Shown piece by piece: positions 17,610 through 24,307 of a stretch of 64,000 bases of DNA. The position numbers and the translations under genes are program-made. This DNA comes from DATFKA01 sp035268885. GTDB taxonomy: Bacteria > Bacteroidota > Bacteroidia > Chitinophagales > Saprospiraceae. How positions within the stretch are numbered: the stretch's first letter is position 1; every line of letters starts with the position of its first letter. The DNA lies in NCBI GenBank assembly GCA_035268885.1, contig DATFKA010000098.1, forward strand, positions 18,883 through 82,882, given 5' to 3'. The notes under the pieces were generated by a model, which did not search any database, was not told the origin of the DNA, and worked only from the letters and a program-made list of their open reading frames with translations.

Positions 17610-17970
17610 GTGACTTTGTGAGGGGGAGACTTTGTGAACATTTACTTCTCAGCCTCCCACAGTCTCTCCATCTCACTCTCACAGCTTCCATTGCTCAGGA
17701 GCCCGGGACATATTCACCAGCTTGCCCAGGATGTAATCGTATCTTTGATAAAGATCAGCATGGGTCTGCTCTTCGATATATTCACATTTCAGGGCAAAAT
17801 CAAGCCATACCTGTGTTTCAGCCGCTTCCGTTTCCGCATCACTTGCCCCGTCGAAGGTCATTTGGAATACTTTTAGATCCTGATGCTTTCTGATCTTAGC
17901 CATAATCAATGTTTTAGTATTATAAAATAAGGTTCAAATCTATCAGCTTCTCACACCCTCACTAAGTCAC
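17610..17970. repeat. Imperfect inverted repeat bracketing the four-helix-bundle minigene
   Basis: GTGACTTTGTGAGGG (17610-17624) on the left and the reverse complement of 17956-17970 on the right, GTGACTTAGTGAGGG, match at 14 of 15 positions. Further out the right flank holds C-rich CTCTCACTCCCTCTCAC (17980-17996) and the left flank a repeat of GACTTTGTG. Together they enclose the truncated gene at 17679-17903. This could be a small mobile unit or a chance of low-complexity sequence. Confidence 0.5.
17679..17903 (-). pseudogene. Four-helix-bundle (S23/IVS-type) protein with internal deletion
   Basis: The family is normally about 115-125 residues: an N-terminal helix with a (D/E)LxVxQ motif, a middle with SLTDQIRRSSRSV, and a C-terminal EAAETQVWLDFA helix. 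Here 74 residues read RKHQDLKVFQMTFDGA and then jump directly to SDAETEAAETQVWL, continuing to NMSRAPEQWKL. About 50 residues (150 bases), the second helix and the RSS motif, are missing in frame. The product cannot form the normal bundle. ATG 17903 is used. Related proteins occur in 23S rRNA intervening sequences and as free genes in Bacteroidota. It is bracketed by inverted repeats. Confidence 0.72.
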
Positions 17971-17992
17971 CCCGTCCCCCTCTCACTCCCTC

Positions 17993-19114
17993 TCACATTA
18001 TTTGTAATTTCTCATAAAACACCTGCTCCGTAATATTGGCGTACACCGCGGCCTTTTTACTAAAGTCCAGGTAAGAATCGTAGACCTTACGGGCAAAAGG
18101 ATCGCTGTCGGCCAATTCGTTCACGACGATATTGGTCTGTACGCGTAATTCGTCCATAACTTCCTGGGGGAAGGTGCGGATATCTACGCCTTTTTCCATA
18201 AAAGTGGCCAACTGCTCCGCGTTTTTGGTTTCCATACCCAACCAGCAGTAATTATTCATTTCCACGGCAGCGGCTTGTAAGATGGCTTGCAGATCCGCGG
18301 GTAGCTCATCGTAGGTCTTTTTATTAACGGCTAGCTCCAGTACGGAACCCGTCTCGTGCCAGCCGGGGGTGTAGTAGTACTTTGCGATCTCATCGAAACC
18401 CATAATCGCATCGTGGAAGGGGCCCAGCCATTCGGTGGCATCAATCACGCCACGCTCCAGGCCCGTGTAAATCTCTCCGCCGGCCAGCAGTACCGGCGTA
18501 CCGCCTACTTTTTCGAAGACCTTGCCGCCCAATCCGGGGATCCGCATCTTCAGGCCCTTAAAGTCCTGAATAGAATTGATCTCTTTGTTGAACCAGCCCC
18601 CCATCTGTACGCCGGTATTGCCGCCCAGCATGGGTACGGCGTTGTAGTCGCGATAGAGTTCTTCCCAGAGTTCTTTGCCACCACCGTGCATGATCCAGGC
18701 GGTGACCTGCTGGGCATTCATGCCGAAGGGCACGGCACCGAAGAACTGCGCCGCCGGGATCTTACCCGCCCAGTAATAGGCACAACCGCTGCTGATCTCG
18801 GCCGCTCCCGAGCGCACGGCATCAAAGGCTTCCAAAGCTGGCACCAGCTCTCCACCACCGTAGACCCTGATGGTTATACGGCCGTTCGACATAGCTTCAA
18901 CGCGATCGGCAAAATATTTACAGGCTTCGCCAATGATGGGGAAGTTCGGTGGCCAGGTGGTGACCATCTTCCACTCGTATTTCTTACCGGAAATGATATT
19001 GGGTCCACTATTCTGCTGCGCCTGACCATCACCCATCAGTCCCCGCAGGAAGAGGGGAAGGGAGAGGGTACCCAGGGCCGCGCCTTTGACGAAGGTTTTT
19101 CTGCTGATCTTCAT
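17993..19114 (-). CDS. TRAP transporter solute-binding protein, DctP family
   Basis: The 373-residue protein starts MKISRKTFVKGAALG, a twin-arginine-like (here S-R-K) or Sec signal, and then has the DctP fold: KMVTTWPPNFPIIGEACKYF, the VRSGAAEISSG segment, the arginine-bearing LKMRIPGLGGKVFEKVGG that binds carboxylates, and GVIDATEWLGPFHDAI. TNVGMPVQL-type variants are replaced by the 'mannitol/chloroaromatic' subtype motif. It would deliver an organic acid to a DctQM permease, but none lies nearby in this window. An upstream extension to 19288 is open but lacks family similarity, so 19114 is chosen. Confidence 0.88.
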   Translation of the reverse strand: MKISRKTFVKGAALGTLSLPLFLRGLMGDGQAQQNSGPNIISGKKYEWKMVTTWPPNFPIIGEACKYFADRVEAMSNGRITIRVYGGGELVPALEAFDAVRSGAAEISSGCAYYWAGKIPAAQFFGAVPFGMNAQQVTAWIMHGGGKELWEELYRDYNAVPMLGGNTGVQMGGWFNKEINSIQDFKGLKMRIPGLGGKVFEKVGGTPVLLAGGEIYTGLERGVIDATEWLGPFHDAIMGFDEIAKYYYTPGWHETGSVLELAVNKKTYDELPADLQAILQAAAVEMNNYCWLGMETKNAEQLATFMEKGVDIRTFPQEVMDELRVQTNIVVNELADSDPFARKVYDSYLDFSKKAAVYANITEQVFYEKLQIM

Positions 19115-19362
19115 GAATTCAATTTTTGCCTGTCTACCGGAGGTAGAAATTATTGACTGATGAATTTCCACTTTTTTTGTCAGCTCACCAAATCTTGTAT
19201 CAGGATTCGCAGGAGGGTTCAGGTTAATCTGTTGACTTTTCAATGTACCTGATGGATATGAACCAAGGTCTCCCTCAGCAAGTCTCACTACTGTAATTGA
19301 TTTTTATCATCGCTCAGCAGTGCTGCGTCATCGATCTTGGAAGGAATTAAATCTACTCCACT

Positions 19363-21546
19363 ATGCGATTACGACTTCCTGTTTTTCTGCTCTTACTGAT
19401 TATACTTATGCCGCTTATCACGAGCGCCCAGCTGGATGCTCAAATAGAAGAAAAAATTGATAAAATTCTTCCCCAGCTGACCCTCAAAGAAAAGATTCAG
19501 CTCTGCCATGCACAATCCAAATTTAGCGTTCGGGGCGTGGAGCGACTCGGAATCCCGGAGCTGTGGATGTCAGACGGGCCACACGGCGTGCGTGCCGAGA
19601 TCAACTGGGATAACTGGGGCTACGCTGGCTGGACCAATGATTCTATTACCGCTTTTCCGGCACTGACCTGTCTGGCGGCTTCCTTTAATCCCGATCTGGC
19701 TTACCAGTACGGAGAAGCCGTGGGTGAAGAAGCGCGTTTCCGCAAAAAGGATGTCCTGCTGGGGCCGGGTGTAAATATTTACCGCACGCCGCTCAATGGC
19801 CGTAACTTCGAATATATGGGCGAAGATCCTTATTTGGCTTCCACCATGGTTGTGCCTTATATTCAGGGCGTACAAAAGAATGGGGTGGCGGCCTGCGTCA
19901 AACACTACGTGCTGAACAACCAGGAGCGCTGGCGGGGGCACATTAGCGTGGAAGTCAGTGATCGTGCCCTACACGAGATTTATTTACCTGCTTTTAAAGC
20001 GTCAGTACAGGAAGGGGAGGCCTGGGCACTGATGGGCGCTTACAATCAATTTCGGGGACAACACACCTCACATCATGAATTGTTATTGAATAAAATCCTC
20101 AAGCAGGATTGGGGCTACGATGGGGTAGTGGTCACCGACTGGGGTTCGGCGCACGATACCCGCGAGGCTGCACTCTACGGCCTGGATATCGAGATGGGGA
20201 CCGGCACCGATGGCCTGACTTTTTCTGAAAAGAACGCCTACGATAACTATTACCTGGCTCTTCCTTTCCAGCGGATGATCGAGAATGGGGAGATTCCAGA
20301 GTCCGTATTAGATGAGAAAGTACGGCGTATCCTGCGCCTGATGTTCCGCACCACCATGAATCCGGATCGCGGTCTGGGCCGCAAAAACAATATTGAGCAT
20401 CAGCAGGTGGCGCGAAAGATTGCTCAGGAGGGTATCGTCTTATTAAAAAATGAGGAGGACTTCTTCCCAGTGGATCCGAATCAGGAAATGACCATTGCCG
20501 TGATCGGCGAGAATGCGACCCGGGCCATGACCGTTGGCGGCGGCTCTTCCGAACTAAAAGCACAATATGAAATTTCTCCGCTGGAGGGAATCCAAAAGCG
20601 ATATCAAAATGCGAAGATTATCCACGCCATGGGCTACGCTTCGGGTCCGCCTGCTTACGGGAGGGTACTGCCTTCGCCCTTCGATGTGGAAGAACTGAGA
20701 GCAGAAGCCATCGCTGCCGCTAAAAAAGCGGACGTGGTGTTATTCTTTGGTGGCTTGAATAAGAACCACCACCAGGATTGTGAGGGCGGGGATCGACTAC
20801 AGTACGGGCTGCCTTTTGGGCAGGATGAGCTAATTGAAGACCTACTAAAAGTAAATAAGAACCTGGGTCTGGTACTGATCAGTGGCAACGCCGTCGAAAT
20901 GCCCTGGATCGATCAGGTCAAAGGCATCATACAGGGCTGGTTCCTGGGTAATGAAACGGGGCACGCCCTGGCCGATGTCATCAGTGGGGACGTGAACCCC
21001 TCCGGTAAATTACCCTTCAGCTTTCCCGTAAAGCTGGAAGATAATGCGGCGCATCACTTTGGAACGATATCCTACCCGGGTGACAGCATTAGACAAGAGT
21101 ATAAAGAAGATATTTTGGTCGGTTATCGCTGGCACGACACCAAAGAGATCAAGCCGCAGTTTGCCTTTGGGCATGGTCTGTCTTATACGAGTTTTGTTAT
21201 TTCAGAGGTAGCGGCCAGTAAAGCTGTTTATGCCCCAGAAGAGGAGGTCGTTGTTACTTGTCTGGTGGAAAATACCGGTGACTTAGCGGGGCAGGAAGTG
21301 CTGCAGCTCTACGTCGGTAAGCCCAATTCTACCCTGGAACGTGCCCAAAAAGAACTGAAAACGTTCAAGAAAGTCTACCTGGACCAGGGGACAAAACGTC
21401 GGTATGAACTTTCCTTCCAGGTCAGTGATCTGGCCTATTACGATGAATCAATTGGAGATTGGGTAGTAGAGAAGGGGGAGTATATTATTTACCTGGGCAA
21501 TGCTTCGGATCGGATATTTGGGGAGCTTAGAGTAAAGGTGGAGTGA
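19363..21546 (+). CDS. Exported glycoside hydrolase family 3 (beta-glucosidase-like)
   Basis: The 727-residue protein has a signal peptide (1-22), the GH3 N-terminal barrel (about 40-330) with KH at 180-181 and the nucleophile D259 in YDGVVVTDWGSAHD, the C-terminal alpha/beta domain (about 365-575; VVLFFGGLNKNHHQDCEGGDR), and a fibronectin III-like domain (about 610-715). It should hydrolyse beta-linked glucosides or xylosides in the periplasm or outside. Substrate cannot be fixed from sequence. It is a lone gene, divergent from the TRAP protein, and a few kilobases from the arabinose operon, which suggests a plant or algal polysaccharide diet. Confidence 0.93.
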   Translation: MRLRLPVFLLLLIILMPLITSAQLDAQIEEKIDKILPQLTLKEKIQLCHAQSKFSVRGVERLGIPELWMSDGPHGVRAEINWDNWGYAGWTNDSITAFPALTCLAASFNPDLAYQYGEAVGEEARFRKKDVLLGPGVNIYRTPLNGRNFEYMGEDPYLASTMVVPYIQGVQKNGVAACVKHYVLNNQERWRGHISVEVSDRALHEIYLPAFKASVQEGEAWALMGAYNQFRGQHTSHHELLLNKILKQDWGYDGVVVTDWGSAHDTREAALYGLDIEMGTGTDGLTFSEKNAYDNYYLALPFQRMIENGEIPESVLDEKVRRILRLMFRTTMNPDRGLGRKNNIEHQQVARKIAQEGIVLLKNEEDFFPVDPNQEMTIAVIGENATRAMTVGGGSSELKAQYEISPLEGIQKRYQNAKIIHAMGYASGPPAYGRVLPSPFDVEELRAEAIAAAKKADVVLFFGGLNKNHHQDCEGGDRLQYGLPFGQDELIEDLLKVNKNLGLVLISGNAVEMPWIDQVKGIIQGWFLGNETGHALADVISGDVNPSGKLPFSFPVKLEDNAAHHFGTISYPGDSIRQEYKEDILVGYRWHDTKEIKPQFAFGHGLSYTSFVISEVAASKAVYAPEEEVVVTCLVENTGDLAGQEVLQLYVGKPNSTLERAQKELKTFKKVYLDQGTKRRYELSFQVSDLAYYDESIGDWVVEKGEYIIYLGNASDRIFGELRVKVE

Positions 21547-21600
21547 GGGGAATAGATAAGGGGGAGACCAAGAGAGGGGGAGATAGGGTGATGGGGAGAG
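21541..21600 (+). other. G-rich purine tract after the GH3 gene
   Basis: Runs of four or five G occur at 21547, 21560, 21576 and 21593 in purine-rich sequence. AGGGGGAGAC at 21559-21568 equals 17621-17630 in the left arm of the four-helix-bundle unit. The rest of the gap to 21720 contains only a small CTCTGG/CCAGAG hairpin near 21614-21632. Confidence 0.35.
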
Positions 21601-21720
21601 AAAATGCTTGCCTCTGGAAAGAAGCCAGAGCCAGGAATTGAAGTAGTCTCCTTTAGACAAGGGGGCGCAGGAGATGGACAAGAATAAAGCAGGACCTAAA
21701 GAGATTTTACAGGACAATAT

Positions 21721-21764
21721 TTTAAACAAAATGTTTTAAAGTTAAAAACTTTTCCGTATCTTTA
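21721..21764 (+). promoter_or_regulatory. Operator-like dyad and -7 box upstream of the radical SAM gene
   Basis: TTTAAACAAAATGTTTTAAA (21721-21740) is a near-palindrome with core AAACA-AAA-TGTTT. The same sequence inverted occurs upstream of the GIY-YIG gene (22817-22835). TATCTTTA (21757-21764) is a -7 box ending four bases before the ATG. The dyad covers the -33 region, as a repressor or activator site would. Confidence 0.55.
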
Positions 21765-21768
21765 GTAC

Positions 21769-22815
21769 ATGAAGCAGCCAAACCTAAAGATACTGAAGGG
21801 TAGGGGAGCGCAAATCAATCCCGCCAACCGCTTTCATGAGCAGTACTACGAGACGGAATGGGAGCAGGATGAGCGTACCGAATACATCACGGTGCATCCC
21901 AAAACCATCCTGAATAAAGTGGACAGTCCCGACATCGGTATGGCCTGGTCTATGAATCCTTATCAGGGTTGTGAGCACGGCTGTGTGTATTGTTACGCAC
22001 GGAATACCCACAATTATTGGGGTTACAGCGCCGGACTGGATTTTGAGCAGAAGATCCTGGTTAAAAAGAACGCGGCCAAGCTGCTGGAGCAAAAAATCCA
22101 AAACAAAAATTGGGAGGCCGCGGCCATCATGCTTTCCGGCAATACGGATTGCTACCAGCCGGCCGAGGCAAAGTTTGGGATCACCCGGGAAATATTAGAA
22201 GTACTCTGGAAATATCGCCATCCGGTAGGTCTTATTACTAAAAATAGCTTAATCCTTAGGGATTTAGACCTTTTAAAACCTTTAGCTGAGAAAAAATTAC
22301 TGAAAGTTTCGATTTCACTCACTAGCCTGGATGAGGCGGTACGGCGGATGCTCGAACCGCGTACCGCCAGTGTAGCCCAGCGTCTGAAGACGATTGAGGT
22401 TTTGGCGAAAGCCGGTATCTCCGTCAACGTCATGCTAGCGCCCATCATCCCCGGGATCAATAGCCACGAAGTGATGGCCATGGCCAAAAAAGTAGCTGAT
22501 TTGGGTGCCAGGAGTATCGCTTATACGATCGTTCGACTAAACGGTGATGTGGCAAAAATATTCGAAGACTGGATTCGGAAAATGATGCCAGCCCGCGCCG
22601 ATAAGGTACTGAACAAAATAAAGGAATGTCACGGTGGTCAACTAAGTGACAGCCGCTTTAAGCAACGTATGGTAGGAGAGGGACATACCGCCGAAATTAT
22701 CCGCCAGCAGGTACAGCTAGCCCGCCGGCTATATTTCTCGGATAAAGAAAAATTAGTGTATGATACGGAGCTACATCAGCAATATAAATCTCCCCAATTA
22801 AAATTGAATTTTTAA
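21769..22815 (+). CDS. PA0069-family radical SAM protein (spore photoproduct lyase-like)
   Basis: The 348-residue protein binds a 4Fe-4S cluster through CEHGCVYC (Cx3Cx2C, near residue 69) and cleaves S-adenosylmethionine. The N-terminal GRGAQINPANRFHEQYY and the NPYQGCEHGCVYCYAR block identify the PA0069/Rv2578c group, annotated as SplB-like. A repair role by analogy with spore photoproduct lyase is possible, but the substrate is not known. It is a single gene with an operator-like site in its promoter; the next gene has the same site, so they may form one regulon although each has its own promoter. Confidence 0.9.
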   Translation: MKQPNLKILKGRGAQINPANRFHEQYYETEWEQDERTEYITVHPKTILNKVDSPDIGMAWSMNPYQGCEHGCVYCYARNTHNYWGYSAGLDFEQKILVKKNAAKLLEQKIQNKNWEAAAIMLSGNTDCYQPAEAKFGITREILEVLWKYRHPVGLITKNSLILRDLDLLKPLAEKKLLKVSISLTSLDEAVRRMLEPRTASVAQRLKTIEVLAKAGISVNVMLAPIIPGINSHEVMAMAKKVADLGARSIAYTIVRLNGDVAKIFEDWIRKMMPARADKVLNKIKECHGGQLSDSRFKQRMVGEGHTAEIIRQQVQLARRLYFSDKEKLVYDTELHQQYKSPQLKLNF

Positions 22816-22816
22816 G

Positions 22817-22858
22817 TCAAAACATTTTGTTTAAATATAAAAATATCCCTAAATTGTG
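22817..22858 (+). promoter_or_regulatory. Operator-like dyad and weak -7 box upstream of the GIY-YIG gene
   Basis: TCAAAACATTTTGTTTAAA (22817-22835) is the reverse complement of the dyad before the radical SAM gene apart from one or two bases. A TAAATTGT (22850-22857) lies 30 bases after the AAACA start, close to the 33 bases seen at the first site. It directly follows the radical SAM stop codon. Confidence 0.5.
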
Positions 22859-22884
22859 ACCATAACACTTTATCCTTTTTATCC

Positions 22885-23292
22885 ATGAGACTCCTGGACT
22901 ACCAATACATCTACTTGATGCGTGAACGGCGCAGCCGCCGCCATAAGATTGGCATTTCGACCATCCCGCGTAAGCGCTGGCAGACCGTCAACCGTTCGGT
23001 ACAGGGCGAGGTCAGGCTCTTGATTTACCGTAAAGTATTCTTCGCTCGTGCGACGGAACGTTATCTGCACGGTTTCTTTAAAGCCTCGCGCTTTATTCTG
23101 GGGAAAGCCGGTCCGGGAGCCGGACGGACGGAGTGGTTCCATTTCAGCTTCCTGGAGCGCTGGATTGCCCGCCTTTGGATTGAAATCTTTTGGATGGCGC
23201 CGGCGATCTTATTAGCCGCGGGGATTGTCATACTCGCGTTTGTGAATGGCAACTGGCAGGAAATTGACTGGAGCTGGTGGGATGAGTTTTGA
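22885..23292 (+). CDS. GIY-YIG nuclease-like protein with C-terminal membrane segment
   Basis: The first 90 residues match the T5orf172/MUG113 form of the GIY-YIG fold: YIYLMRERRSRRHKIGIST (with KIGIS in place of the YIG strand), PRKRWQTVNRSV, the conserved E of RATERYLHGFF and a terminal TEWFHFS. The family cuts DNA, though this subgroup is poorly studied. A hydrophobic helix (about 104-122, APAILLAAGIVILAFV) and a Trp/acid-rich tail follow, so it is probably anchored in the inner membrane, which is unusual for a nuclease. It shares the promoter dyad with the radical SAM gene. Confidence 0.7.
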   Translation: MRLLDYQYIYLMRERRSRRHKIGISTIPRKRWQTVNRSVQGEVRLLIYRKVFFARATERYLHGFFKASRFILGKAGPGAGRTEWFHFSFLERWIARLWIEIFWMAPAILLAAGIVILAFVNGNWQEIDWSWWDEF

Positions 23293-23385
23293 TTAAATAA
23301 AAAGCCTATAATTTATATTATGTTAAGTAGGGTTTCTGAAGCCCTACCGTAATTCAAATCACCACCTCTTTGCCCTACTCTATGC

Positions 23386-23473
23386 GAAGTTGTTTAAAAA
23401 ACCCTCACTGAGCCCTTGGCAACATATTGAAAGCCAATCCCAATCATCTCACCAGGAATTCTTAAACAACTTC
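23386..23473. mobile_element. MITE-like element with 12-bp terminal inverted repeats
   Basis: GAAGTTGTTTAA (23386-23397) is repeated in perfect inversion as TTAAACAACTTC (23462-23473), enclosing 64 bases with no coding capacity. TGC flanks both ends (23383-23385 and 23474-23476), as a 3-bp target duplication would. The terminal sequence resembles IS5-type ends (from memory, not searched). The rest of the gap 23293-23550 holds a small GTAGGG/CCCTAC hairpin (23327-23347). Confidence 0.5.
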
Positions 23474-23550
23474 TGCTAGTTTTATCTTATCTTACCACAC
23501 AGAAAGGTATACTGTCGGTACAAGCTGTTAAACGAAAATAAATTATCAAT

Positions 23551-23922
23551 ATGAATACTGTAGGACTAATTGGTGTAGTCGTGGTCGCCGCCTTTATTTT
23601 TTTGAGATTCCGTAATTATGGTCCAGGCGCTAAAAATATTGACGGCCCTACCCTACGCAGCATGTTAAAGGATAAAAACGTAAAACTCATCGATGTGCGT
23701 ACCCCGGGAGAAGTCGCTCAGGGGAAAATTAAGAACGCGAGTAATATCAACATCAATAGCGCTGATTTTAAACAAAAAGTTTCAAATTTGGATAAGTCCA
23801 AAACCTACGTGCTATATTGCCGCAGCGGTGCCCGCAGCACCCGTGCTGCTCGTGTCATGATGAAAATGGGTTTTGAAGATGTGTATAATCTGCAGGGCGG
23901 TTATATGAGCTATTCAAAATAG
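23551..23922 (+). CDS. Membrane-anchored rhodanese-like protein
   Basis: The 123-residue protein has an N-terminal transmembrane helix (about 3-20) followed by one rhodanese domain (about 30-123) with the active-site loop CRSGARS near residue 90 and the LIDVRTPGEVAQG motif. Such proteins carry persulfide sulfur or sense thiols; here the domain should lie on the periplasmic or cytoplasmic face next to the membrane. The catalytic Cys is present. It stands alone, with no sulfur-metabolism genes nearby. Function beyond sulfurtransferase activity is open. Confidence 0.85.
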   Translation: MNTVGLIGVVVVAAFIFLRFRNYGPGAKNIDGPTLRSMLKDKNVKLIDVRTPGEVAQGKIKNASNININSADFKQKVSNLDKSKTYVLYCRSGARSTRAARVMMKMGFEDVYNLQGGYMSYSK

Positions 23923-24090
23923 TTTCTATAACTCCTCTCCTCTTTCTGTGTGATACCCGAAATTGATTATCCCTTCAGGTAACCCTTGCTGTGGTTTCTC
24001 TGGCTTATTTCCTTTCCAATATCTCGAAATTCTCCATCGGGCTAAGACAGGTTTTGTAATAAAACAAGCATTATTCTTCAAAAATATTTT

Positions 24091-24118
24091 ATAAGTGTCA
24101 ACATAACACTTATATTTG
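24091..24118 (+). promoter_or_regulatory. Promoter and operator-like dyad of the arabinose operon
   Basis: ATAAGTGT (24091-24098) and ACACTTAT (24106-24113) form a perfect 8-bp dyad with a 7-base spacer, and its right arm overlaps TATATTTG (24111-24118), an exact -7 box. A bound regulator would block the promoter, fitting an AraR-type repressor. The leader to the first gene would be about 180 bases. The rest of the gap 23923-24307 shows nothing recognisable. Confidence 0.6.
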
Positions 24119-24307
24119 AATCCTTAGGCAAACCCATCATTGTTAGGCGCAATTTTGATTTACCACATGATGTTTTACGATCTTCGCAATTTGTAGTGAT
24201 GTATTTTGAATAAAACAATGGAGCTCTTTTCGATTCAATGATCACGATATCAGGAATATTAAAGCCAAAAAACCAATATTAATTAGTCATTTTTAATATA
24301 AGAACCA

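Noticed and set aside
18356..19156. 266-residue open frame antisense to the TRAP protein gene
   Set aside because: It lies fully opposite a gene with strong family motifs, has no recognisable domain, and its composition is that of a third-position shadow frame.
20132..20563. 143-residue open frame antisense to the GH3 gene
   Set aside because: Arg/Ser/Pro-rich shadow of a GH3 coding region; no motifs, no promoter, no stop of its own that makes sense.
21541..21600. G-quadruplex in the G-rich tract after the GH3 gene
   Set aside because: G-runs exist, but loops between them are about 10 bases or longer, which makes a stable quadruplex unlikely.
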